64,000 nucleotides of DNA from positions 12,152,001-12,216,000 of the forward strand of contig OX442319.1 of the NCBI GenBank assembly GCA_949358305.1, read 5' to 3'. Positions 10,497 through 21,217 of the stretch are shown here, piece by piece; the stretch's first letter is position 1; each line of letters begins with the position of its first letter. The position numbers were made by a program, and so were the translations under genes. The stretch is from Strigamia acuminata. Taxonomy: Eukaryota > Arthropoda > Chilopoda > Geophilomorpha > Linotaeniidae. Under the pieces are notes generated by a model. The model saw only the letters and a program-made list of their open reading frames with translations. It had not been told where the DNA came from and made no database searches.

Positions 10497-11026
10497 AATA
10501 AAATGCATTTTTGGGAAAAAAAATGCTTTTTTGGAAAAAAAAATGCTTTTTTTGAAAAAAAAATGCTTTTTTTGAAAAAAATGCATTTTTGGAGAAAAAA
10601 AATGTATTTTTGGAGAAAAAAAAATGTATTTCGGAAAAAAAAATGTATTGTGGAAAATAAAATGTATTTTGGTAAAATAAAATGTATTTTGAGAAAATAA
10701 AATGTATTTTGAGAAAATAAAATGTATTTTGAGAAAATAAAATGTATTTTGAGAAAATAAAATGTATTTTGAGAAAATAAAATGTATTTTGAGAAAATAA
10801 AATGTATTTTGAGAAAATAAAATGTATTTTGAGAAAATAAAATGTATTTTGAGAAAATAAAATGTATTTTGAGAAAATAAAATGCATTTTGAGAAAATAA
10901 AATGCATTTTGAGACAATAAAATACATTTTGAGACAATAAAATGCATTTTGAGACAATAAAATACATTTTGAGACAATAAAATACATTTTGAGACAATAA
11001 AATACATTTTGAGACAATAAAATGCA
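10497..11026. repeat. 20-bp minisatellite (left arm)
   Basis: About 26 units of a 20-bp motif, consensus AAAATAAAATGTATTTTGAG, degenerating toward 10500 into GAAAAAAAAATG runs. Because 20 is not a multiple of three, all three frames of one strand stay open, which explains the long frames here; they are not genes. The counterpart at 12610-12860 is shorter, so copy number differs between arms. Confidence 0.95.
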
Positions 11027-11470
11027 TCGGAGGAAATGGAGGAAATAAATGCATTTTTAGCGCCCTCTAATTTTGGCGCCCGTGGTTGTAGCCCCATCGC
11101 TTCTCTCCATCGTACGGCCCTTTATTCCGGACTTTTCTGGGTTTTTTTTGCATTTCTTCCGGGATTTTCTATTTTTTTTGCCTTTTTCCGAATTTTTCTA
11201 TTTTTTTTTTTTACATTTTTCTAAGATTTATCCATTTTTTTGCACTTTTCCCGGTATTTTACCATATTCTGCATTTTTTTCCGTTTTTTTCCGGTTTCCA
11301 CGAATATTTCAAACAATTTCGCAAAGCGAAACACTATTTTTAATGATTTCTCGTTAAATTTCGAGCCCTGCATCCATTTTCCCCACATCCACATCCATAA
11401 AAACCGCAACAACGTCGGAAAACTCAAATTAACAACATAACAATTCGATTTCATAACACTCAAAACCTAC
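11027..11470. other. Low-complexity left-arm segment
   Basis: Mostly T-rich sequence with repeated CATTTTTCCG-like words, matching 12190-12610 of the right arm. It would be the intron after the candidate exon at 11471-11548. No gene is recognised. Confidence 0.45.
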
Positions 11471-11548
11471 TTTCTTTTCTGATCCCTCCGAATTGATGAT
11501 ATCGTGGTGAGAAATTGATAACAAAGAGCCGTGATCCATCGCCGACAT
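11471..11548 (-). other. Candidate 78-nt first coding exon (left of palindrome centre)
   Basis: ATG at 11548, 26 codons, then a GT donor (GTAGG). The encoded peptide starts MSAMDHGSLLSI and ends SEGSEKK, as in the right-arm twin at 12108-12185, which has the same length and reading frame. Beyond the donor the frame closes quickly. No following exon could be identified, so this is a candidate only. Confidence 0.35.
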
Positions 11549-11777
11549 CTGTCCGTTCCCGCCGCTGTCATTACCTGTTGCTTTGTTTGGCTGTAACATC
11601 GTTGGTGCTACTTCACAAAGCGCCCGCCACCTGGCGGACGCTTTATAAAACTAGCAATAATTTTGAAATAACTTTTGTTTTACCACTTGGTACGTTATGA
11701 AAACTCATTGAAAATTTACATTTTAATCCTGTGTCTTAATACGGTTCATTAAATGGTAAAAGAATAAGTAGTTTTAG

Positions 11778-11874
11778 GTAAAACCCCCCGATTTCGTGAA
11801 TTACAATGGCGCCTCTTTCTCATGGCGGTATAAATCATAACTAACGGTCACATCGTTTTTTTTACCGTATCGTG
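11778..11874. other. Unpaired spacer at the centre of the palindrome
   Basis: About 97 bp between GTTTTAG (ending 11777) and CTAAAAC (starting 11875). It contains a CCCCCC run and a TTTTTTTT run but no gene. It would be the loop if the arms paired. Confidence 0.75.
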
Positions 11875-12107
11875 CTAAAACTATTTATTCTTTTACCATT
11901 TAATGAACCGTATTAAGACACAGGATTGAAATGTAAATTTTCAATGAGTTTTCATAACGTACCAAGTCGTAAAACAATAGTTATTTCAAAATTATTGCTA
12001 GTTTTATAAAGCGTCCGCCAGGTGGAGGGCTATTACGTAACCGATGTAACAGCCAAACAAAGCAACATTGCATTATAACAGGTAATGACGGCGGCGGGAA
12101 CGGACGA

Positions 12108-12185
12108 ATGTCGGCGATGGATCACGGCTCTTTGTTATCAATTTATGGGCAAGATTCCATCAATTCGGAGGGATCGGAGAAGAAA
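12108..12185 (+). other. Candidate 78-nt first coding exon (right of palindrome centre)
   Basis: ATG at 12108, 26 codons ending SEGSEKK, then donor GTATG. It is the twin of 11471-11548, facing outward on the other strand. The frame happens to stay open to 12605 here but the left twin stops soon after the donor, which favours splicing. The peptide is not recognised. Confidence 0.35.
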
Positions 12186-12609
12186 GTATGTTTTGTGTGT
12201 TATGAAATCGAATTTTTATGTTGTCAATTTGAGTTTTCTCGCGTTGTGGCGGTATTAATGGATGTGGAAGTGGGGGAAATGGTAAAATTGATGCAGGGCT
12301 CGAATTTTAACCAGAAATCATTAAAAATAGTGTTCCGCTTTGCGAAATTGTTTGAAATATTCGTGGAAACCGGAAAAAAACGGAAAAAATGCAGAATATG
12401 GCAAAATACCTGGAAACGTGCAAAAAAATGGATAAATCTTAGAAAAATGCAAAAAAAAAAAATAGAAAAATTCGGAAAAAGGCAAAAAAATAGAAAATCC
12501 CGGAAGAAATGCAAAAAAAAACCAGAAAAGTCCGGAATAAAGGGCCGTACGATGGCGGGAAGCGATGGGGCCACAACCACGGGCGCCAAAATTAGAAAGC
12601 GCTAAAAAT

Positions 12610-12860
12610 GCATTTATTTCCTCCATTTCCTCCGATGCATTTTATTTTCTCAAAATGCATTTTATTTTCCAAAATACATTTTATTTTCCGAAATACATTT
12701 TTTTTCTCCAAAAATACATTTTTTTTCTCCAAAAATACATTTTTTTTCTCCAAAAATACATTTTTTTTCTCCAAAAATACATTTTTTTTCTCCAAAAATA
12801 CATTTTATTTTCCAAAATACATTTTTTTTCTCCAAAAATGAATTTTATTTTACAATAAAG
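12610..12860. repeat. 20-bp minisatellite (right arm)
   Basis: About 11 units related to CTCCAAAAATACATTTTTTT, the inverted counterpart of 10497-11026. Frames through it are repeat artefacts. Confidence 0.9.
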
Positions 12861-12869
12861 TCCATTGAA

Positions 12870-14100
12870 ATCTTTGAGAACATCCTCGTAAAATCCATTG
12901 AAATCTGAAAATTCTAAAATCTTGTAAGCCATGACTAACAGACACCTAAAGCTCATCTAAAGCAGATACATTTTCGCAAATCAAAACAAAATTTGACAGA
13001 AATCAATAAAAATTAACAGAAACGCATATAATTGAGTATTAAAATTTGTTTCTTTCGTAGGTCCTTAGAACAAGTGTGGTAGCCACAAGGATGCAGGTCG
13101 CAGTGTTGCAGGAGCAACATTTGGTTTAAACGGTACGAGCTAGTTATTTTGGTCAGCTGAGGTCAGGTTTTTTCTTTCAGGTTCATTAGCTTTAGCCCGT
13201 TAGAAGGGAAACCCGTTAGAAGGGTTAAATGCTGTCAAAAAGGTGCAGGTTTTGTTTTACAGGTTTACGCCAATGCGACCTGTGAAGACAACGCTGAAAA
13301 CATCACTTTTGGTATAAACATTAAGTTGTTGTTGTAGGCCAATCCAGTGTTCCAAATTTTAGCGTAATAATTCTTTTTAATAATTCTGTATAATTGATCA
13401 CAATGATTCACTCGATTAGCCAGGATTGTGAATTTCTGAATTGAAATGATGCAAATCATTTCAGTTCAGAAATATTTAGAGTAGGATCCTTTAGCTGAGG
13501 TCGCGCCAGCAGTAAATCCTAGTTATTTATTGCTGACGTTTTACTGACATTAGGTCAGGTCGCGATGGGATGAAATCCAACCTCAGACGTGTCTAGGATT
13601 GTGTAGGAAATCCCACTAAAGTGTCAACATGATAACATGTGTTAGCATCAGTACAAAAGTGAATATTATTTACACGAAGAAACACACGAAGGATCATGAA
13701 GAAGCTCATGAAGGTTCATCGGAAACTTCTTTACACGACGACATTGGACCAAGGTGTGCATCCAGCAGAGCAGGCTGCGAAGATCTCCTGAGCGGTCTGT
13801 GGAGTTGTGATGCCATGGTTTTGTCTCGTGTTAGCGTAGAGAAGCTGAGACTAGACAACACCACGGATTTATAATTAACATTTAGTTCCAGATTCGTCTG
13901 CAGCCTGTGAAGCCATCACTGAAGCCACAAAAAAAAACACTTTAGCTAGTTTAGATGGCCATAGTTTGTCAGTTAAGGTTAGGAAAGTATAATGATTAAT
14001 TATTTTTTCAACAGGAGTTATCAACAGCAAAGAAGTCGTTATTAAAAGCAGCCATTCATCTTATTGGAGGCCTATTCTAGTTGTATAAAATTTAAATTTA
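12870..14100 (+). repeat. About 1.2-kb repeated block, right-arm copy 1
   Basis: Direct repeat of about 15300-16540 and inverted repeat of 9180-10450. It carries the same landmark words (TGGTAGCCACAAGGATGCAG, GCGAAGATCTCCTGAGCGGT). Relative to copy 2 it has small indels that break the short frames, so no gene is called. Confidence 0.65.
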
Positions 14101-14342
14101 TTTATTTTTCCATTTTTATTAATAATTTTATTTATTGCAGAGATTTGTTTCAGCGCTGGAGTGATAACCTGTGAAGCATCTGGACATCGAATGAAGATAT
14201 CTAGACACCAAATGAAGGCAACTATAATAGAAGGGTTCCATTTATTTGTAGACTATTTTCCCTTATTTTTACACTAAAAAAAACTAAATTTTACACCACT
14301 TTTTGATGCACTATTTCATTGAGAACACACACTATTTTTCTT

Positions 14343-14520
14343 ATTTTTTGATGGTGCAAAAATCAACTTTTTGATGGTGCAAAAATCAACTTTTGATGGT
14401 GCAAAAATCAACTTTTTGATGTGCAAAAATCAACTTTTTATGTGCAAAAATCAACTTTTTGATGTGCAAAAATCAACTTTTTGATGTGCAAAAATCAACT
14501 TTATGATGTGCAAAAATTTA
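14343..14520. repeat. Short minisatellite, about 19-22 bp unit
   Basis: Repeats of GATGGTGCAAAAATCAACTTTTT and the shorter GATGTGCAAAAATCAACTTTTT, eight or so units, absent from the left arm. Confidence 0.85.
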
Positions 14521-14687
14521 TTTCAAGTATTGCTTAATCATTTCATACGATTCTGTGTTTGATGCCTCACAGCTATTACTCATTTGGTTTTATTTAATAA
14601 CAGTTAGATTTCACAATGTATTATGGTCAATCTTGAATGATTGATACTTGATAATCACAGTTTTTTCACTGTTAATATGCCCCGAGT

Positions 14688-14843
14688 TTATTTAAAGACA
14701 TTCTGAGGTTGTTTAAACATACAAGTGGCTTTTTCCGTGCGTTGCGACCAATACAGGTTAAAATCATTCGCCGAATAGCTCAATCCTTTATCTCTAAGGG
14801 CTTTAATGGTTGACCTGAGACTTGGATCCAGGCCTCTAGCCAT
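14688..14843 (-). pseudogene. Possible Tc1/mariner-type transposase N-terminal fragment
   Basis: A 51-residue frame begins MARGLDPSLRSTIKALRDKG, resembling the helix-turn-helix start of Tc1-like transposases, then stops. No catalytic part and no clear terminal repeats are seen nearby. The assignment rests on general resemblance only. Confidence 0.35.
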
Positions 14844-15299
14844 AGTTATCTAAAATAAATAAATATGAGTTACTCCGTACTTTTTTGGTCATTTGTAACT
14901 GTATTGTTTATAAACTAGCAAAAATAATCATTTCTGATGAAATGATGAAATGATTATTTTTGTCAATGGTTTTAAACTTTTGACCAGCTACAGTAGTATA
15001 AAATTGCACTGTATAAGATTCAGGTGGACTAATGCAAATTAATTTACATAATGGAAGCAACACTACAGTTTCAAGCCTTATTGTTGTTTTTACAATTTTG
15101 TAATTATGGACAGAAAAACTGAATTTAGCAGTTATTTAATTTAGCACTATTTAAAGTTTAGACCGGCAATATATTTGCTTATATTTACACTAATGTTTTA
15201 AGTTTCGATTGTTTGGGAGTTTTGCAAACTCTGCAACGTTTTTTATTGCGAAATTTAATTACATTTATAAAAATCCTTGAAAAATCTTAAAATTCTTGC

Positions 15300-16540
15300 A
15301 AAATCTATTAAGGTCTTTAAACACATTCTTGCAAAATCCATTGAAATCTAAAAATTATAACATCCTGAATGTATGCCATGTCATCTAAAGCTCATCTAAA
15401 GCACATACATTTCTACAAATAAAAACAAAATTTGACAGAAATCAAGAAAATTCCTATAATTGAATATTATTGTTTCTTTCGTAGGTCCTTAGGACAAGTG
15501 TGGTAGCCACAAAGAGGATGCAGGTCGCAGTGTTGCAGGAGCAACATTTGGTTTAAACGGTACGAGCTAGTTATTTTGGTCAGCTGAGGTCAGGTTTTTT
15601 CTTTCAGGTTCATTAGCTTTAGCCCGTTAGAAGGGAAACCCGTTAGAAGGGTTAAATGCTGTCAAAAAGGTGCAGGTTTTGTTTTACAGGTTTACGCCAA
15701 TGCGACCTGTGAAGACAACACTGAAAACATCACTTGGTATAAACATTAAGTTGTTGTTGTAGGCCAATCCAGTGTTTCGAATTTTAGCCTAATAATTCTT
15801 TTTTAATAATTCTGTATAATTGATCACAATGATTCACTCGATTAGCCAGGATTGTGAATTTCTGAATTGAAATGATGCAAATCATTTCAGTTCAGAAATA
15901 TTTAGAGTAGGATCCTTTAGCTGAGGTCGGGCCAGCAGTAAATACTAGTTATTTATTGCTGACGTATACTGACATTAGGTCAGGTCGCGATGGGATGAAA
16001 TCCAACCTCAGACGTGTCTAGGATTGTGTAGGAAATCCCACTAAAGTGTCAACATGATAACATGTGTTAGCATCAGTACAAAAGTGAATATTCTTTACAC
16101 GAAGAAACGCACGAAGGATCATGAAGAAGCTCATGAAGGTTCATCGGAAATATCAACTTCATTCCACGGCGACTTGGGACCAAGGTGTGCATCCAGCAGA
16201 GCAGGCTGCGAAGATCTCCTGAGCGGTCTGTGGAGTCGTGATGCCGTGGTTTTGTCTCGTGTTAGCGTAGAGAAGCTGAGACTAGACAAGACCATGGATT
16301 TATAATTAATATTTAGTTCCAGATTCGTCCGCAGCCTGTGAAGCCGTCACTGAAGCCACAAAAAAAACACTTTAGCTAGTTTAGATGGCCATAGTTTGTC
16401 AGTTAAGGTTAGGAAAGTGTTATGATTAATTATTTATTTTATCAGAAGTCATCAACAGAACACAAGTCGTTATTAAAAGCAGCCATTCATCTTGTTGGAG
16501 GCCTCACCTAATCTTATCAAATTTTAATTTGAAGTGGACA
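15300..16540 (+). repeat. About 1.2-kb repeated block, right-arm copy 2
   Basis: Second direct copy of the block at 12870-14100. In this copy a frame of 83 residues (16054-16305) is open, but the same stretch is altered by indels in the other two copies. Its distal flank continues into sequence shared with the left arm, whereas copy 1 diverges near 14100, so copy 1 marks the extra duplication. Confidence 0.65.
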
Positions 16541-17304
16541 ATTCACTAATTGAGTGAGAATTACTACAATGTTACAGTTATTTTTCTTTTTCTTTTTTTA
16601 ACGTTTTTAATACTTTTTGATAGATTCAACTCGTTGCTTCTTCATTCGGATAAACAGAATTGGATTTATTTTAAGTGTTGGTAATCGTAGATGAAATTAT
16701 TATATTTATTAATTAGAGTTTTAAATTCATTCATTCATTTTTTACAGGGTTCCAGTGGACAGGGGACTGCAAGTGGAAAGTGAATGGAGCATTGAAGAGG
16801 ACGGAATAAGTGGACAGTCAGTGAAGAGCGGATCCAGCAAGTGGACAGTGGACAGAGACAGTGAACCGACAGAAATGGACATTGAACAGTGCAGCAAAGA
16901 TTATAAAAAAAAATAACTGTTCCTGTGTATCAGTACAAAAACAGCTGTACTGTACAAAGATTCGTAACTTTTGGTTCTTATTGTTTAATATGTATATTTA
17001 TTGTAAAGTGTTGTGGAAAGCTGTTTTAGGTGCAAAGATGATTCCTTTAATACTTTATCAACTTCATTAGTTATTTAAAAAAAATTTCCAAAGATTTCGC
17101 GTAAACTTTTAAAATAATATTGAAATTTGATGAACAAATGCATTTTAGTCTGTTCGAACGGTCGAACCGGACAATGTAATGACTGAACAGAACCGGTTGA
17201 ACTAGATAGATGCTGGAGGACATCGTGGAACTACTTGTCACATCCTTTGCAATAATGCTAATATTTAAATTTGTTTCAGTTAAGTGTGAAATACGAGGGG
17301 GTAC
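16541..17304. other. Gene-free right-arm segment
   Basis: Counterpart of 8413-9180, including a GTGGACAG-rich stretch at about 16755-16860. The 69-residue frame at 16861-17070 is not conserved intact in the left arm. Confidence 0.5.
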
Positions 17305-18655
17305 CCAAATTAACCAGAACTCTCTTCTGGAGGCCAGGCCCCTTCTAGCACAAGTTTCCCCGGCTAGGTGAGTGTTCTAGGAACTTATCTGCATCAGTAT
17401 ATTAGCTGGAGTTGTTGTAGGACGCTACATTCAACTTCAGTTGGTAGACTGATGCAGATAGGTTCCTAGAACACTCATCTAGTCCTGCTAGGTGAGTGTT
17501 CTAGGAACTTATCTGCATCAGTGTATTAGCTGGAGTTGTTGTAGAACGCTACATTCAACTTCAGTTGGTAGACTGATGCAGATAGGTTCCTAGAACACTC
17601 ATCTAGTCCTGCTAGGTGAGTGTTCTAGGAACTTATCTGCATCAGTATATTAGCTGGAGTTGTTGTAGGACGCTACATTCAACTTCAGTTGGTAGACTGA
17701 TGCAGATAGGTTCCTAGAACACTCATCTAGTCCTGCTAGGTGAGAGTTCTAGGAACTTATCTGCATCAGTATATTAGCTGGAGTTGTTGTAGGACGCTAC
17801 ATTCAACTTCAGTTGGTAGACTGATGCAGATAGGTTCCTAGAACACTCATCTAGGCCTGCTAGGTGAGAGTTCTAGGAACTTATCTGCATCAGTATATTA
17901 GCTGGAGTTGTTGTAGGACGCTACATTCAACTTCAGTTGGTAGACTGATGCAGATAGGTTCCTAGAACACTCATCTAGTCCTGCTAGGTGAGTGTTCTAG
18001 GAACTTATCTGCATCAGTATATTAGCTGGAGTTGTTGTAGGACGCTACATTCAACTTCAGTTGGTAGACTGATGCAGATAGGTTCCTAGAACACTCATCT
18101 AGTCCTGCTAGGTGAGTGTTCTAGGAACTTATCTGCATCAGTGTATTAGCTGGAGTTGTTGTAGGACGCTACATTCAACTTCAGTTGGTAGACTGATGCA
18201 GATAGGTTCCTAGAACACTCATCTAGTCCTGCTAGGTGAGTGTTCTAGGAACTTATCTGCATCAGTATATTAGCTGGAGTTGTTGTAGGACGCTACATTC
18301 AACTTCAGTTGGTAGACTGATGCAGATAGGTTCCTAGAACACTCATCTAGTCCTGCTAGGTGAGAGTTCTAGGAACTTATCTGCATCAGTATATTAGCTG
18401 GAGTTGTTGTAGGACGCTACATTCAACTTCAGTTGGTAGACTGATGCAGATAGGTTCCTAGAACACTCATCTAGTCCTACTAGGTGAGTGTTCTAGAAAC
18501 TTATCTGTATCAGTGTACCAACTGGAGTTGATGTGGGACGCTACATTTAACTTCAGCTGGTAGATTGATGCAGATAGGTTTCTGGTACACTTACATAGTT
18601 GGGGAATTGTGAACTAGACGGGGCCTACTCTCCATAAAAGAATTCTGGTAATTTT
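17305..18655. mobile_element. TIR element with 124-bp hairpin array (right arm)
   Basis: Inverted counterpart of 7412-8412 with the same ends (TAACCAGAA..CTTCTGGAGG; CCATAAAAGAATTCTGGTAA). It holds about ten 124-bp units against seven on the left, so the array changed size after the palindrome formed. Confidence 0.7.
17363..18603. repeat. 124-bp tandem repeat, about 10 units
   Basis: Units beginning GTGAGTGTTCTAGGAACTTA recur every 124 bp from about 17366, the last one diverged, as on the left. Each unit folds on itself. Some units share private variants (GAGAGTTC, TAGGCCTGC), showing local duplication of units. Confidence 0.92.
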
Positions 18656-19516
18656 TGAGTAATGACGGGTGGTTCTGCGGTGTTCTCCAGTGTCTATTTC
18701 CTAATTTTGTTTATTTCATAGTTGAGTCATTTACTTCAAAGGTTTGGCATATTTAATGGTTAATATGTATTTTTTTAAAAAAAAAATTTGTTTCTAGAAG
18801 ATTGGTAATTTCAGTTTTATTTTTATTTAGGAAGTGAAGATTTGGATATTTTTTTTGTTGAAGTTTTTGCATTTGTCTTGACAATTTATTTTCTGATTAT
18901 TGTATTGTAATTATAAAGATACAGCCAATATAAATGTACCTACAACAGCTTTCTCTGGCGCTAATTTTTATAAATGTTTACTTTTATGTTTTGGTGTTTC
19001 TATCGATTAGGTCAAATTGGATCGATTTTTTTCCACCAATTCGGTGCATTTAATGCATATTTGCTACTAAAAAAATGTATTTACGATCAACTAAAAATTA
19101 TTTTTCACCCAAAAAGATATTTACATGACTAAAAATGCTTTTTTTTGTCAACTAAGTGGTTTTAAATGTCCGAACTTTTATTTTAACACAAAGAAAAAAC
19201 ATACATTTCTGCACTCTGTGAATTTATGTGCATTTTGTCGCTTATATTATCTTTAACAATCGAATTACTCATGTATTAACATGGTGTGCAAACAATTTCA
19301 TGGCACAAACAGCAGTGAGAATAAAGCAATGATTGATATTTGTGACTTCTAGCAGAGTATTTCAGACACGCATAGGAATTGCAGGAACTGCTTCTACTTC
19401 TAAAAAAATCAGGCCCTTGTAAAATTAGTGGGAAATAAATAAATTACATTTACGGGGTTTGAATTTTACTTTCTTTTTTATTGTAACTTGATTAAATTGT
19501 CGAAATTAAAAAATAT
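18656..19516. other. Gene-free right-arm region
   Basis: Counterpart of 6552-7411, including the presumed 3' UTR of the Cdc25 pseudogene. Nothing else is recognised. Confidence 0.5.
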
Positions 19517-20157
19517 TTATAAATTAGTATAAAAAGTCAAACACGGAAGGAGTAGCGCAAAGACTCCGACGGAAATGACACACAACGCCGTTTTTGACCA
19601 CGAGGAAGGTGAGAAAGAGAACTTAGCTGAATTGGCGGAAACATCGACTTTCACGGGCCGCGGGAACATTCGTAGGGCAGTCGACAATCAATCACGACGT
19701 ATTTCTCGACTCGCGAAGTGAAATCGCCATTCAACAGGCGAAACATGGTTTGAGCCGAAATGGATTTCAAATCCTGATGCTTGCCCGCGATTAGCGGTAG
19801 CGCGCACGGACGACTGAAATCTCCAATCAAATCGGGATTGTCCGTACCGAGTTCGACAGCTTTCATTATGTTGTCGGCATCCGATTCCGAGTAACAGCGA
19901 CTTAAAGCATCGGAGAATAAATGTTTTCTGCTCGAGTTTGTGCCCAATAAAACTGCTTTTCTTCGTTTATTTGAATCATTTGAACGTTTCTCGCGAAACA
20001 AGCCTCGATTGCAATTGCGTGCCTTTAATTTATTTCCGTTAAACCTGATTGGAGTTGTCGTGAGCGGTTGCTCCACGAGTTGCCCAATGCCTTTTGCCTT
20101 CGGTGTTCCGAAATCCAAATGTTCGGCCGATAGAAATTTTTCGTTTGAAATGTCCAT
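19517..20157 (-). pseudogene. Cdc25 pseudogene lacking the catalytic site (right arm)
   Basis: The start codon at 20157 and the first 160 or so residues match the intact left copy, including LIGDFSRPCALP and DCRLPYE. A 280-bp deletion relative to 6121-6400 then joins CCTACGAAT to the sequence encoding the region after YRPM, which removes the HCX5R active site and shifts the frame to a stop at once (19651). Beyond the deletion, DNA for the hydrophobic C-terminal tail is still well preserved (19517-19600). A truncated 168-residue protein could be made but cannot be a phosphatase. Confidence 0.93.
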
Positions 20158-20353
20158 TATTTCGTTATTTGTGAATTTCTACTGATCGTGTTGTCAAAAC
20201 TCGTCAAAAAGTGAAGTGATAGTTATTACTAGCGTCCGTGTCTTTAAATGAATACGGCTTAAGTAACGTATAAGTTATGCGAGAACGAATGATTGTGTAC
20301 GACAACTGAATTGATTTATTCAGTAATGGTTTGGGGGTTTATATACCCCAATA
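20158..20353. promoter_or_regulatory. Divergent intergenic region, right arm
   Basis: Counterpart of the left-arm Cdc25/basic-gene spacer, lengthened by an insertion of roughly 225 bp (about 20275-20500) that contains CACGTTCTGTAAACGTGACG, a short inverted motif. Promoter role is inferred from position. Confidence 0.35.
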
Positions 20354-20620
20354 ATGTCACGTTCTGTAAACGTGACGATGTCACGTTTTATATACATGAC
20401 AGGTCACTCGACCAATCAGTGCCGAGTTGACCAATACATTCCAAATGTGTATTGTCCAAAACAACAGTTCGTGCAACGTATTCCGAATGAAATTAAACTA
20501 AAGGGTGAACGAACAGTAAACGTACCGGAATTGGAACGCAGATATAACGTAACCCAAAAAATTCTATATAAAGAAGACACAATAACTATTGAGCATAAAC
20601 ATCTGCTCTCGACCACATAG
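20354..20620 (+). CDS. Small upstream ORF preceding the basic-protein gene
   Basis: An 88-codon frame starting at ATG 20354 and ending 11 bases before the next ATG. The last 38 codons (from GERTVNVPELERRYNV to HKHLLSTT) are kept in the left arm with a single Ile/Leu change and the same stop, which suggests coding constraint. The first 50 codons lie mostly in the right-arm insertion. It may be a separate peptide, an upstream ORF, or a misread exon of the downstream gene; no family is recognised. Confidence 0.35.
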   Translation: MSRSVNVTMSRFIYMTGHSTNQCRVDQYIPNVYCPKQQFVQRIPNEIKLKGERTVNVPELERRYNVTQKILYKEDTITIEHKHLLSTT

Positions 20621-20631
20621 AATTCTGAAAA

Positions 20632-21033
20632 ATGGATCTGGAATTAGATTACAAAAGGTATATTGCCGAAATACCCAAAAACTTGCAAAAATGGTACGTT
20701 GCTTCTACAATGCCACCGGATGTTGAAACGACAGCACGATTGGCGAACGATAAGAAAAAAGAGCGACTGACGAAAAGAGCCGAGAATGCTTTCATAAATA
20801 GACGCTACAAGCGAAGGAGAGATGCGTGGGACACGTATTTTTTGGATCATTGGAAAGCGGAAAGTGAACGGATCGCACGAGAGCTGAGAGTGAACCAAAT
20901 GAGTATTGCTGAATTAAGGGAGAAACGTCGTGAGAAAAAACGCGCTTATTCCAAGAGAATTTTGATTCTTATGGGTAGAGAAGCGGAATCAGAGGGTGAT
21001 CGACCGCAAGCGAAAAAGATTCGCAGGGAATAA
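20632..21033 (+). CDS. Uncharacterised basic, probably helical protein
   Basis: Intact 133-residue frame from ATG 20632. The middle and end are dense in Lys, Arg and Glu (for example RRRDAWDTYFLDHW, ELREKRREKKRAYSK) and would form long charged helices; the C-terminus QAKKIRRE could serve as a nuclear targeting signal. No signal peptide, membrane segment or known domain is seen. It is divergent from the Cdc25 pseudogene. The left-arm copy is frameshifted, so this appears to be the working copy. Conservation of the frame between the arms supports it as real; its function is unknown. Confidence 0.65.
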   Translation: MDLELDYKRYIAEIPKNLQKWYVASTMPPDVETTARLANDKKKERLTKRAENAFINRRYKRRRDAWDTYFLDHWKAESERIARELRVNQMSIAELREKRREKKRAYSKRILILMGREAESEGDRPQAKKIRRE

Positions 21034-21150
21034 CAAGAAAAGAGAGATGATTGGCGGGAACGATGTACCCGTATATTTTTTTCAACAACATTTTTCAAAA
21101 AGTGTAAACCTAGGCACAAGCTCCGCATTGGTGCTTCATGGCAATCCACC

Positions 21151-21217
21151 GAGGGTGGTTTCGATCCACCGGCCTCTGGGTTATGGGCCCAGCACGCTTC
21201 CACTGCGCCACTCTGCT
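21151..21217 (-). pseudogene. Truncated initiator tRNA-Met (right arm)
   Basis: Positions 1-67 of the initiator tRNA are present, with a correct D-stem (GCGC/GCGT) and CAT anticodon, but the 3' acceptor strand is replaced: CCACCCTC runs into GGTGGATTGCC, the counterpart of 4859. The acceptor stem cannot form fully, so it should be non-functional. Confidence 0.85.

Larger units (their letters stand above)
2999..11777 (+). repeat. Left arm of a giant imperfect palindrome
   Basis: The segment is the reverse complement, in the same order, of 11875-21718. Matching landmarks are the outer end (ATTGTATAATCGTCACAAAG here, its near-complement at 21696-21715), an initiator tRNA, a small basic-protein gene, a Cdc25 gene, a TIR element with 124-bp hairpin repeats, a 1.2-kb repeated block, a 20-bp minisatellite and a 78-nt candidate exon. 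Left-only DNA includes about 3234-4080; 4411-4858 is missing from the right arm. Mismatches and indels are frequent, so the arms are not recently homogenised. Confidence 0.93.
14101..15299. other. Right-arm-specific spacer between the two repeated blocks
   Basis: Contains a short minisatellite (14343-14520), a probable transposase fragment (14688-14843, minus) and a small hairpin near 14920-14960 (ATAATCATTTC..GAAATGATTAT). No intact gene. Confidence 0.5.

Noticed and set aside
10369-11097. Long overlapping frames of up to 242 residues on the minus strand
   Set aside because: Produced by the 20-bp minisatellite, which keeps several frames open; the peptide is a simple repeat (FYFLKIHFIFSKYIL) and varies in copy number between arms.
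11778-11874. Assembly artefact as the sole explanation of the palindrome
   Set aside because: The arms differ by many substitutions, several indels of 0.2-0.9 kb and different repeat numbers, which a simple inverted misjoin of one sequence would not produce; long reads are still the decisive test.
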